Part shown: positions 1 to 7,029 of the stretch, one piece after another
Layout: every line of letters begins with the position of its first letter
Numbering within the stretch: the first letter of the stretch is position 1
Assembly (NCBI GenBank): GCA_036262075.1
Contig: DATAJO010000012.1
Coordinates: 1 to 18,745 of the forward strand
DNA: 18,745 bases
Source: JACDBZ01 sp036262075
GTDB lineage: Bacteria > Chloroflexota > Limnocylindria > QHBO01
Direction: 5' to 3'
Notes under the pieces: generated by a model
Told to the model about the DNA's origin: nothing
The model's input: only the letters and a program-made list of their open reading frames with translations
Databases searched by the model: none
Translations under genes and position numbers: made by a program

Positions 1-1
1 C

Positions 2-442
2 CACGAGAACGTGGGCTGGGGCTCGATCGACCTGCCCGAGACCGAGATGCACACCACGGCCACGTGGCTCGTGCCGCCCGCCGAGCTCGTGAACCGCTAC
101 GACCGCGACACGCTCGACGGCGCGCTCATCGGCCTCGCGCGCGTCGCCCGCACGACGGCCTCGCTGCTGCGCATGTGCGACCCGCGCGACCTCGGCGTCC
201 TCGCCCAGGTCCAGGCACCGTTCACCGGCCGGCCGACGCTCTACCTGTACGACGCCACCCCCGGCGGCGTCGGCCTCACCGAGCGGCTGTTCACGCTCGT
301 CGACGAGCTCGTGCGCGCCGCCCGCGAGGCGGTCGAGTCCTGCCCGTGCGACGACGGCTGCCCGGCCTGCGTCGGCCCGGCGATCGAGGTCGGGGCCCGC
401 GGCAAGGACACCGTCCGCGAGCTGCTCGTCGGGATGTCCTGA
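2..442 (+). CDS. DUF1998-containing DEAD/DEAH helicase, C-terminal part (MrfA/YprA-like)
   Basis: The frame is open from the first bases of the window, so only the last 146 residues of a larger protein are seen; the GTG at 11 is not a real start. The fragment ends with a cysteine cluster (CPC-x3-GC-x2-C, at about residues 117-126) typical of the zinc-binding DUF1998/MZB domain that closes MrfA-type superfamily 2 helicases. The preceding LYLYDATPGGVGLTERLF stretch is also characteristic of that domain. MrfA of Bacillus subtilis (YprA) is a 3'-5' DNA helicase that acts with MrfB in repair of mitomycin C damage. Here the next gene begins 4 nt after this stop and encodes an MrfB-like exonuclease, which supports the assignment. 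The helicase motifs themselves lie outside the window, so a related DUF1998 helicase cannot be excluded. Confidence 0.85.
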   Translation, partial: HENVGWGSIDLPETEMHTTATWLVPPAELVNRYDRDTLDGALIGLARVARTTASLLRMCDPRDLGVLAQVQAPFTGRPTLYLYDATPGGVGLTERLFTLVDELVRAAREAVESCPCDDGCPACVGPAIEVGARGKDTVRELLVGMS

Positions 443-446
443 GCCG

Positions 447-1685
447 ATGCTCGCGCCGCGCACGCTCTCCGACCGGCTCGCCGCCGTCCGGGTCCGCGCT
501 CCCGGCGCCGAGCGCTCCCCCGCCGACGACCGGGTCGAGACGCTCGCTCGCTGGTTCGACGCCCGCACCGAGGTCGGCGAGAACGGCACGGCCCTCGTCC
601 TCGAGCGCTCGACGCGGGTGCCGCACGCCGTGGCCGAGTCGCTCGCCGGCCTCGCCCCGGCCGCGTATTTCGACACCGAGACGACGGGCCTCTCGACCGG
701 TGCCGGCACGGTGATCTTCCTCGCCGGCGTGGCGCGCATCGAGGGCGATCGGGTCCGGGTGCGCCAGTTCCTTCTCCCCGACTTCCCGTACGAGCCGGCG
801 CTGCTCCGCACCCTCACCGACGACCTCGCCCGCTTCGGCCGGGTGGTGACGTACAACGGCCGCGCCTTCGACCTGCCGATGCTCTCGGCGCGCCTCACCG
901 TCCACGGCCTGTTCCGCCGCCAGGCGGCGATCCCCGCCGTCCACGACGACCTCCTGCCCGACTGCCGGCGCCTGTTCCGGCGCCCGCTCGGCGGCGCCCG
1001 CCTCGCCGACATCGAGACCGGGGTGCTCGGCATCCGGCGCGCTTCGGACTGCCCCGGCAGCGAGGTGCCGGCTCGCTACTTCGGCTACCTGCGCGGCGGA
1101 TCACCGGACATCCTGGCCGAGGTGCTCGACCACAACTTCCAGGACGTCGTGTCGCTCGCGCTGCTCGAGGCCGAGCTGTGCCGGCTCCGGGCCGGCGGCT
1201 GGCGCGACGCCCCGGTGCTCGACCCGAAGGGCATGGCGCTCGACCTCCTCCGCGCCGGGGCGGTCGACGAGGCGCTCGAGCTGGTGGAAACCGCCCAGGC
1301 GATCAGCGGCGACCCGGCGGAGGCGAACGCCCTCCGTCGGGTGGCCGCCAGGCTGCTCATCGCCATCGGCGAGGTGGAACGCGCCGAGGAGCTGTGGACG
1401 GAGGGCACCCGGCGGGCCTCGGTCGAGGCGGCCGCGGCCTGGATCGAGGTGGCCCGCATCCGCGAGCGGCATCGCCGCGACCTGCGCGGCGCGATGGACG
1501 CCACCGCGGCCGCCTCGCGAGTGCTCGACATCGCCTTCGCCCTCGGCCGTGGCGGATCCATTTCCGAGGTGGGCCGCACGCGGATCGCGGTCGAGCGCCG
1601 CCTCCGCCGCCTGCGGCGCTGGGTGGCCGCCGAGGAGCGGCGGATGGAACGCGACCGGGAACGCCGCCGGAAGGCGGTCGCCTAA
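447..1685 (+). CDS. RNase H-like DEDD exonuclease with TPR-like C-terminus (MrfB/YprB-like)
   Basis: This 412-residue protein carries an RNase H-fold exonuclease domain at about residues 70-245. Candidate metal ligands are D76 and E78 (YFDTETTG), D142 (YNGRAFDLP) and the closing HNFQD element with H229 and D233. Residues about 255-350 are alanine/leucine-rich paired helices resembling tetratricopeptide repeats. Exonuclease plus TPR is the architecture of B. subtilis YprB (MrfB), the metal-dependent exonuclease partner of MrfA in repair of mitomycin-induced adducts and crosslinks. The ATG lies 4 nt after the helicase stop, so the two are almost certainly co-transcribed and translationally coupled. 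The N-terminal 65 residues look like a linker. The C-terminus ends in a highly basic arginine-rich helix that could contact nucleic acid. The stop codon overlaps the end of the convergent kinase gene by 4 nt. Confidence 0.88.
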   Translation: MLAPRTLSDRLAAVRVRAPGAERSPADDRVETLARWFDARTEVGENGTALVLERSTRVPHAVAESLAGLAPAAYFDTETTGLSTGAGTVIFLAGVARIEGDRVRVRQFLLPDFPYEPALLRTLTDDLARFGRVVTYNGRAFDLPMLSARLTVHGLFRRQAAIPAVHDDLLPDCRRLFRRPLGGARLADIETGVLGIRRASDCPGSEVPARYFGYLRGGSPDILAEVLDHNFQDVVSLALLEAELCRLRAGGWRDAPVLDPKGMALDLLRAGAVDEALELVETAQAISGDPAEANALRRVAARLLIAIGEVERAEELWTEGTRRASVEAAAAWIEVARIRERHRRDLRGAMDATAAASRVLDIAFALGRGGSISEVGRTRIAVERRLRRLRRWVAAEERRMERDRERRRKAVA

Positions 1686-2521
1686 CGACGCGCCTCGAGG
1701 ACGGCGATGACGCGCTCGGTCGCTGCTGCGGCGGCCGCGGCGGGCGGTTGGCCCCGCTGCAGATGGAGGGCGAGCACGGCGCCGAACGTGTCGCCGGCGC
1801 CGACCATCGGCACGCCCTCGACCACCGCGCGCGGCACGCTGGCGACGATGGTGTCGGCCCGCGGGTCGTCGAGCAGGTAGCCCTCCGGGCCGAGGGTCAG
1901 GACGAGCAGCGGCCGCGGGCCGAGGCGGGCGCGCAGGGCCGCCGCCTGGGCGAACGGGTCGCCGTTGCCGTCGGCGAGGTCCTCGGTCGACACGACGATC
2001 GCATCGGCATCGGCGAACGCCTCCCACAGCGGTTGGGCGACCTCGTCGAGGGCGAGCGGCCGCACGGGCTCGCCGACCACGAGGTGCCGGAGCCAGCCCT
2101 GGATGAGCATGACCGTCAGCCGGGGCGCCACGGCCCTCCGCAACGCTTCGATGTCCGACGCGGGCAGCTCGTCGGCGATCGGCGCCAGGAGCGCGATCTC
2201 GGCGCGCGGCAGGCCGGCGACGCTGCCCGGGTCGATCCTCCCGCCGCGCGCCTCGAGCACGAGGACGCGCCGTGGACCGGACTCGTCGTGGCGGTACGCG
2301 GTGGTTCGCTCGGCCGCCACGTGAATCAGCTCGCCGAGCGCACGAAGCCGATCGAGGCCGGTCCGCGCCTCGGGCTCCGCGCCGGACACGGTCAGGAAGG
2401 CCGGCCGCGCGCCCTCGGCGGCCGCGGCCAAACCGGCGTGGAGCACCGACCCGCCGGGCGCCCGGGCGCCATCGGCGAACTGGTCGACGGTCAGGCCGCC
2501 CGCGATCAGCAGCTCGGGCAT
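1682..2521 (-). CDS. PfkB/ribokinase-family sugar kinase
   Basis: This 279-residue protein has the two PfkB-family hallmarks: a glycine-rich N-terminal PGGSVLHAG segment (residues 22-30) that forms part of the sugar site, and the C-terminal GAGDTFGA signature (241-248) with D244 as the expected catalytic base. Members phosphorylate sugars or nucleosides with ATP in the cytoplasm. The substrate cannot be read from the sequence, and there is no sugar transporter or regulator beside it. It is slightly shorter than the usual 300-330 residues; the lid region is reduced. The ATG start is separated from the divergent 106-aa gene by only 17 bp, and no Shine-Dalgarno sequence fits, so a leaderless transcript is likely. 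Its 3' end overlaps the convergent exonuclease gene by 4 nt, leaving no room for a terminator. Confidence 0.85.
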   Translation of the reverse strand: MPELLIAGGLTVDQFADGARAPGGSVLHAGLAAAAEGARPAFLTVSGAEPEARTGLDRLRALGELIHVAAERTTAYRHDESGPRRVLVLEARGGRIDPGSVAGLPRAEIALLAPIADELPASDIEALRRAVAPRLTVMLIQGWLRHLVVGEPVRPLALDEVAQPLWEAFADADAIVVSTEDLADGNGDPFAQAAALRARLGPRPLLVLTLGPEGYLLDDPRADTIVASVPRAVVEGVPMVGAGDTFGAVLALHLQRGQPPAAAAAAATERVIAVLEARR

Positions 2522-2538
2522 GGGTCTATCATCGGTCC
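2522..2538. promoter_or_regulatory. 17-bp divergent intergenic region with overlapping -10-like elements
   Basis: On the + strand TATCAT (2527-2532) is followed by 6 nt and then the ATG at 2539. On the - strand the overlapping hexamer GATGAT (2533-2528) is followed by 6 nt and then the kinase ATG at 2521. A TANNNT hexamer about 6-7 nt before the start is the pattern of leaderless promoters. The + element matches it fully, the - element only partly. Any -35 contacts would lie inside the opposite gene. Confidence 0.55.
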
Positions 2539-2859
2539 ATGAAGCTGTTCTTCTACGAGCTCCACGAGGGCGCCACGGACCTCATGACCGATGCGCTGCT
2601 CGTGTCGGAGCGCGACCATACCCCAGCCGAGTTCGCCGAGATGGTCGAGGCAGCACGCAAGGCCATCGTCGACACGTACGAGGAGGACACGCTGGTCGAG
2701 GCCGTCGCACGCGAGCTCGAGCGCGCTCACGGCTTCACGTACATCAGCGACGACAAGCTCCGCGCCTCGATGAGCGTCGGGGCCGAGGCCGAGGACACCT
2801 ACCTCGTCGATCAGAGCGAGGAGTACCGCTCGATCGTCGTCGAGATGGAGCGCCAGTAG
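2539..2859 (+). CDS. small acidic hypothetical protein (106 aa)
   Basis: I do not recognise this family. The 106-residue product is acidic (many Glu/Asp) and soluble, with no membrane segment or cysteine. It begins MKLFFYELHEG (a probable beta strand), followed by helices at about residues 27-65 (AEFAEMVEAARKAIV, then a Glu-rich VEAVARELERAHG). It ends with a predicted beta-rich part (TYLVDQSEEYRSIVVEMERQ), so an alpha/beta fold is likely. The ATG at 2539 is chosen because TATCAT sits 6 nt upstream and the divergent kinase gene begins 17 bp away; a longer upstream reading would run antisense through the kinase. The gene is convergent with the DUF933 protein gene, whose stop lies about 20 nt beyond. 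Confidence 0.7.
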   Translation: MKLFFYELHEGATDLMTDALLVSERDHTPAEFAEMVEAARKAIVDTYEEDTLVEAVARELERAHGFTYISDDKLRASMSVGAEAEDTYLVDQSEEYRSIVVEMERQ

Positions 2860-2874
2860 CCTCCTGACGCCCCG

Positions 2875-2891
2875 CGGCCGCCTAGCGGCCG
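2875..2891. terminator. possible bidirectional terminator hairpin
   Basis: A perfect 7-bp inverted repeat (CGGCCGC-CTA-GCGGCCG) lies between two convergent genes. Its 3-nt loop is exactly the stop codon (TAG on the - strand) of the DUF933 gene. There is no T-tract on either side, so classic intrinsic termination is not shown. The symmetric position suggests a role in ending or protecting both transcripts. Confidence 0.35.
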
Positions 2892-3976
2892 ACGTTGAAC
2901 AGGATGTTCAGCGTGTCGCCGGGCCGGACCTCGTAGGCCTTGCCCTCCTGGCGCAGCGTGCCGCGCTTGCGTGCCTCGGCCATCGAGCCCGCCTCGAGCA
3001 GGTCGTCGACGCTGATGACCTCGGCCCGGATGAAGCCGCGCGCGAGGTCCGAGTGGATCGCGCCGGCCGCCTCGACGGCGGTCGCCCCGCGGCGGATCGT
3101 CCAGGCCCGGCACTCGTCCTCGCCGGCGGTGTAGAAGCTGAACAGGCCGAGCAGGTCGTACGTCAGCCTGATGACGCGGCCGCGTGACGGCTCGGCGATG
3201 CCGAGCTCGTCCATGAACAGCCGCGCGTCCTCGTCCGACAGCTCGGCGAGCTCGGCCTCGATCTTCCCGGCCAGCGCGGCGACGTCGGTGTGGGGCTGCG
3301 CGTAGCGCTCGCGCCCGCCGGCCTCGAGCGCCGCCGCCTCGCCGAGGCGCGCCTCGTCGATATTCAGCACCACGAGCACCGGCTTCTGGGTCAGGAATCG
3401 GTAGCCGCGGATGAGGAGCTCCTCGTCGTCGGTAAGCTCGAAGGCGCGGATCGGCTTGCCCTCGGAGAGGTGCGGCTCCAGGCGTTGCAGCAGCTCCTCC
3501 TCGCGCGCCGCCTGGTCCCGCTCGGCCTGCGAGCCGTGGCGGCCCTGGGTCCGAAGCTTCTCGAGCCGCTTCTCGATGACCGACAGATCGGCGACGGTGA
3601 ACTCGAGGTCGAGCTCGTCGACGTCGCGCCACGGGTCGGCCGGACCGCCGGCCGCGGCGCCCTCGAAGGCACGGGCGACGTGGAGGAGGGCATCGGCGTT
3701 GCGGATCTGGGCCAGGACGTCGGGGTTGACCGTCCCCTCGCGGGCGGCGCCGGCGGGGATGGCGACGTCGACGTAGGTGACGTCGGCGTACGTCGTCTTC
3801 TTCGGCGTGAACAGCTCGGCCAGCCGATCGACGTTCTCGTCGGGCACCTTGACGACGCCGACGTTCGGCGCCGCGCGACCGCCCGAGAAGCCACCGGTCT
3901 CCGCATGGCTGCCGGTCAGGGCATTGAAGACGGTCGTCTTCCCGCTGCCGGGCAGCCCGACGATCGTGACCTGCAT
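2882..3976 (-). CDS. divergent YchF-like P-loop NTPase (DUF933/TGS domain protein)
   Basis: At 364 residues this has the length and plan of YchF, the Obg-related ATPase that associates with ribosomes. There is an N-terminal P-loop GLPGSGKT (7-14), the FNALTG segment, the NxxE motif LNIDE (204-208) that replaces NKxD and favours ATP in this family, a helical insertion (about 130-170), and a C-terminal DUF933/TGS domain ending EGKAYEVRPGDTLNILFNVGR. Two conserved sites differ. The usual NVGKST P-loop reads GSGKTT, and the switch II DxAGL-type motif reads VDVAIPAG (70-76), so this may be a paralogue rather than canonical YchF; hence no symbol. It starts 4 nt after the dehydrogenase stop and is the last gene of the long minus-strand run. 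Confidence 0.85.
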   Translation of the reverse strand: MQVTIVGLPGSGKTTVFNALTGSHAETGGFSGGRAAPNVGVVKVPDENVDRLAELFTPKKTTYADVTYVDVAIPAGAAREGTVNPDVLAQIRNADALLHVARAFEGAAAGGPADPWRDVDELDLEFTVADLSVIEKRLEKLRTQGRHGSQAERDQAAREEELLQRLEPHLSEGKPIRAFELTDDEELLIRGYRFLTQKPVLVVLNIDEARLGEAAALEAGGRERYAQPHTDVAALAGKIEAELAELSDEDARLFMDELGIAEPSRGRVIRLTYDLLGLFSFYTAGEDECRAWTIRRGATAVEAAGAIHSDLARGFIRAEVISVDDLLEAGSMAEARKRGTLRQEGKAYEVRPGDTLNILFNVGR

Positions 3977-3980
3977 CGGC

Positions 3981-4976
3981 TCAGTAGCCCGCCTCGAGGT
4001 CGACGAGGTTGTCGAGCGGCTCGCCGGCGCGGTCGCGGCGCAGGTTCTCGACGAACAGGTCGACCGAGCGCTCGACGACCTGGTCCGAGGCCCACGAGGT
4101 GTGCGGCGTGATGATCACGTTCGGCGTGGAGTACAGCGGCGAGTCGGGCGGCAGCGGCTCCTCGGCGAACACGTCGAGCACCGCGCCGCCGATCCAGCCC
4201 GACTCGATCGCCCGGCGCAGCGCGACCTCGTCGACGAGACGGCCGCGCGCGATATTGATGAGCCATGCCGTCTCGCGCATGAGCGCCAGCTGCTCGGCGC
4301 CGATGAGCCCGGCGGTCTCGTCGGTCAGCGGCGCGGCGACGACGACGATGTCCGACTCGCGCAGCACCTCGTCGAGGTCGTCGAGCCCGTAGATCTCGAC
4401 GTTCGTCGCGCCGTCGGTGCCGAGATCGGGCCGGCGACGCGTGGCGAGCACGCGGCAGTCGAACGGCTCGAGCAGATGCGCGACCTCCCGGCCGATGCTC
4501 CCGTAGCCGACGATCCCGATCGTCAGCTCGGACAGCTCGCGCCCGCGAAGCGGCTGCCAGGTGCGCTCGCGCTGGAGCTCGAGGAGCTGCGGCAGCCGCC
4601 GCGACACGGCGAGCGACATCATGACCACGTACTCGGCGATCGGTCGGCTGAACACGCCGCGCGCGTTCGTCACCGTCAGCCCGCGCTGCCGGACGAGCGG
4701 CGTCGCGATGCGGTCGACGCCCGCCGACGCCGAGTGGATCCAGCGCAGCCGTGGCGCCCGGCTGACGATGTGATCGAGGACCGATGCCGGCACGGCGCCG
4801 AGCAGCAGCACCTCGGCCACCTCGAGATCGGCCTCGTCGGTGTCGCCATGGATGCGTCCGTCGGCGCCGATGCGCGCGACGCGCACGCCGTCGACCGCCT
4901 CGATCCGCGCCACCTGCTCGCGCGAGAGGTGCGCGCCGAGGATCGGCGTGGCGAGGACGACGACCTCTCCGCTCAG
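3981..4976 (-). CDS. D-isomer-specific 2-hydroxyacid dehydrogenase, probable CTG start
   Basis: This 331-residue protein is an NAD(P)-dependent dehydrogenase that interconverts a 2-keto acid and a D-2-hydroxy acid. The Rossmann motif is GYGSIG (157-162). The catalytic triad is R244 (NIARGRLVDE), E273 (FAEEPLP) and H292 (ITPHTSW). The SAGVD segment (84-88) of the substrate domain is present. The exact substrate is unknown. No ATG, GTG or TTG fits the N-terminus: the first beta strand (EVVVLATP) directly follows a CTG codon at 4976. That CTG overlaps the upstream TGA as CTGA and is preceded at 7 nt by a full GGAGG (4988-4984). The nearest in-frame upstream GTG is 17 codons earlier, inside the zincin gene, and would add a low-complexity basic tail. 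I therefore place the start at CTG. Confidence 0.88.
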   Translation of the reverse strand: MSGEVVVLATPILGAHLSREQVARIEAVDGVRVARIGADGRIHGDTDEADLEVAEVLLLGAVPASVLDHIVSRAPRLRWIHSASAGVDRIATPLVRQRGLTVTNARGVFSRPIAEYVVMMSLAVSRRLPQLLELQRERTWQPLRGRELSELTIGIVGYGSIGREVAHLLEPFDCRVLATRRRPDLGTDGATNVEIYGLDDLDEVLRESDIVVVAAPLTDETAGLIGAEQLALMRETAWLINIARGRLVDEVALRRAIESGWIGGAVLDVFAEEPLPPDSPLYSTPNVIITPHTSWASDQVVERSVDLFVENLRRDRAGEPLDNLVDLEAGY

Positions 4977-6139
4977 GCGACTTCCTCCGCGTCGCGTGCC
5001 TCGACCCGGGCGATCCACCGCTCGGGGTTGCGGATCTCGTCGAGGCTGGGGAGCAGCTCCGGACCGGTCCATACGAGGTTGAGGAACGCGCGGTCGCGGA
5101 GGTCGATGACGCGATCGGCGAAGCGCTCGCCGGCGGCGTACTGCTCCATCTTCAGGTCGAGCCCGGTGAGCCGCATGATCGCCTTCTCGATCCCGGTGCG
5201 GCCCTCGCCGCGGCGCTCGAATCGGTCGTGGATGTCGGCGAAGTTCGGCAGGATGCGCGCGCCGGCCGCGTTCATGACGTGGTTCGAGTAGCCCTCGAGC
5301 AGCGACATCAGGGCCTGGGTCCTGTTGAACGTGTCGCGCTGGCCCGGGGTCATGATCCGCTCCAGCCAGTGGCCCTCGCCGCCGCCCAGCGCCTCGCGGA
5401 TGCGCGTCATGAGGCCGCCCGAATCGGCGGCGAGCTGCTCGACCGTCTCGGCCACGAGCGACGCGAAGTACGGCCGCAGCCACTCGTGGGCCTCGAACTC
5501 GAAGGCGTGGGTCGCCTCGTGGAGCGCGATGAACGTGCGGAACTCGTCGCGCGGGATCCGCATCGCGGCCGCGGTGCCGACGATGTTCGGCTCCACGAAA
5601 TGGAGGCGGCCGCGGTTCGGGCCGGCGGCGAGGAGCGAGACGTCGTACTGGCCGAGGACCTTGCGTCCGAGGAAGGCGAGCATGAAGCCGAGCTGCTGGT
5701 TGCCGACGGTGCGGTTCAGCCAGCGCGACATCGCCCGGCCGGCGGTATCGGGGCCCTCCTGCGACTCGAGGATGACGGCCTCGACTCGGTCGAACAGGAC
5801 GCGGAACGTGGCGATGTTCAGGTCGACCCACTGGACGCGGTCGACGACGGCCGGGGTCTCGAGGGCCGCCGGCAGCTCCGAGCCGATCTCCTCGGCCACG
5901 ATCGGCTCGATCCGCAGCAGCGTGTCGCGGTAGAAGCGCTCGGCCTCGGCGCGCCGATCGGCGGCGATCGGTGCCGCCGCGTCGCCGAGCCGCCGATGGG
6001 CGATCGCGCGGACCGCCTCCCAGTCGAGGAGCCGCGTGCCCGCCCGGCGCATGATCTCGCGCGACGCGACGCTCGCCCCGATGGCGAGCAGGCCGCCGAC
6101 GAGGATCCCGGACGCGAGGCGCGCGGTGTTCCGTGCCAT
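4973..6139 (-). CDS. zinc-dependent metalloprotease-like protein (DUF2342 / F420-associated family)
   Basis: This 388-residue protein has an N-terminal hydrophobic segment (about residues 8-25) that probably anchors it in the membrane. The zincin motif HEATH (207-211) follows, with H207, E208 and H211, inside the larger HEATHAFEFE block typical of the DUF2342 family. The family is found mainly in Actinomycetota and Chloroflexota. One branch is described as coenzyme-F420-biosynthesis associated because of gene neighbourhood, but no F420 gene is seen here. Whether these proteins are active peptidases is not established as far as I know. The gene starts 5 nt after the racemase stop, and its own stop overlaps the dehydrogenase start (CTGA). 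The GGAGG that drives the next gene lies inside its last codons. There is no good Shine-Dalgarno sequence of its own, so coupled translation is likely. Confidence 0.85.
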   Translation of the reverse strand: MARNTARLASGILVGGLLAIGASVASREIMRRAGTRLLDWEAVRAIAHRRLGDAAAPIAADRRAEAERFYRDTLLRIEPIVAEEIGSELPAALETPAVVDRVQWVDLNIATFRVLFDRVEAVILESQEGPDTAGRAMSRWLNRTVGNQQLGFMLAFLGRKVLGQYDVSLLAAGPNRGRLHFVEPNIVGTAAAMRIPRDEFRTFIALHEATHAFEFEAHEWLRPYFASLVAETVEQLAADSGGLMTRIREALGGGEGHWLERIMTPGQRDTFNRTQALMSLLEGYSNHVMNAAGARILPNFADIHDRFERRGEGRTGIEKAIMRLTGLDLKMEQYAAGERFADRVIDLRDRAFLNLVWTGPELLPSLDEIRNPERWIARVEARDAEEVA

Positions 6140-6144
6140 GCGCG

Positions 6145-6996
6145 TCAGTCTACGGGAAGCGCGGCCTCCGGCTCGATGGCCACGTTCTCGACGGCCGGCA
6201 GCCGATCGCCGAACAGGCGGCGCGCGACCTCGACGAAGGCCTCGACGTCGCCCGTGGTCGTGACGCGGTGCCTGGTTGCCGAGCCCGGCTCGGCCCGCGC
6301 GCCGAGAGCGTCGAGCAGGTCCTCCACGGCGAGGGCGGTCGTGAACGCCGAGTCGACCACGGCCACGCCCTCCCCGACGATCCCCGCGATCGGCGCGCGC
6401 AGCAGCGGGTAGTGGGTGCAGCCGAGGAGCAGGGTGTCCATGTCGGGATCGGCGGCGAGCATCGGCTCGAGGTAGGCGCGCAGGACCGATTCGGCGCGGC
6501 GGCCCTCGGTGATGCCGGCCTCGACCATCGGCACCAGCTCGGGGCAGGCCTGCTGGCTGACGGCGATCGCCGGATCGGCCTCGACGATGGCGTCGGGGTA
6601 GGCGCCCGACTCGACGGTCCCGGCGGTGGCGATGACCCCGACGCGGCGGGTCCGGGTGGCGGCCGCGGCCGCGACCGCGCCGGGACGCACGACGCCGAGC
6701 ACGGGGACGCCGACCTCGGCCGCCTGCTCGCGCACGGCGGGCAGCGCGCGGGCCGTGGCGGTGTTGCAGGCGAGGACGAGGAGCTTCACGTCGCGGCCGA
6801 GGAGCCAGGACGCCGCCTGGCGGGTGAAGGCGCGCACCTCGTCGGCCGGCCGCGGCCCGTATGGCGTGCGCGCGTTGTCGCCGAGGTAGAGCGTCGACTC
6901 CTCGGGCAGGCGGCGCTGGAGCGCGTCGAGGACGGTGAGCCCGCCGACGCCGGAGTCGAAGACCCCGATCGGCCGCGGGTCGTGGCGCGCCGTCAC
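6145..6996 (-). CDS. murI: glutamate racemase
   Basis: MurI converts L-glutamate to D-glutamate for peptidoglycan synthesis in the cytoplasm. The 283-residue sequence shows the whole signature: IGVFDSGVGGLTV (10-22), the catalytic C77 in LACNTAT, the second catalytic C193 in LLGCTHYPLL, and H195 next to it. Length is normal. The start is GTG at 6996. Upstream lie two tandem copies of GGTGATCC, complementary to the 3' end of 16S rRNA, in the 33-nt gap after the receiver-ATPase gene. A functional racemase implies a D-Glu-containing cell wall, which should be weighed in placing the organism because some Chloroflexota have reduced walls. Confidence 0.96.
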   Translation of the reverse strand: MTARHDPRPIGVFDSGVGGLTVLDALQRRLPEESTLYLGDNARTPYGPRPADEVRAFTRQAASWLLGRDVKLLVLACNTATARALPAVREQAAEVGVPVLGVVRPGAVAAAAATRTRRVGVIATAGTVESGAYPDAIVEADPAIAVSQQACPELVPMVEAGITEGRRAESVLRAYLEPMLAADPDMDTLLLGCTHYPLLRAPIAGIVGEGVAVVDSAFTTALAVEDLLDALGARAEPGSATRHRVTTTGDVEAFVEVARRLFGDRLPAVENVAIEPEAALPVD

Positions 6997-7001
6997 CGTC
7001 G

Positions 7002-7017
7002 CCGGATCACCGGATCA
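7002..7017 (-). repeat. 8-bp tandem duplication carrying anti-SD-complementary sequence
   Basis: CCGGATCA occurs twice in tandem on the + strand, giving two GGATCACC words. Read on the mRNA (-) strand this yields GGTGATCC twice, upstream of the murI GTG. GGTGATC is part of the extended Shine-Dalgarno complement of the 16S rRNA 3' end (GGATCACCTCC), so it may serve as an unusual ribosome binding site. The nearer copy is about 9 nt from the start. Confidence 0.5.
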
Positions 7018-7029
7018 CCGAACAGCGGG

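Noticed and set aside
3981..5831. Extended 616-codon reading of the dehydrogenase.
   Set aside because: The first 285 codons are out-of-frame zincin sequence. A perfect SD and CTGA overlap mark the true start at 4976.
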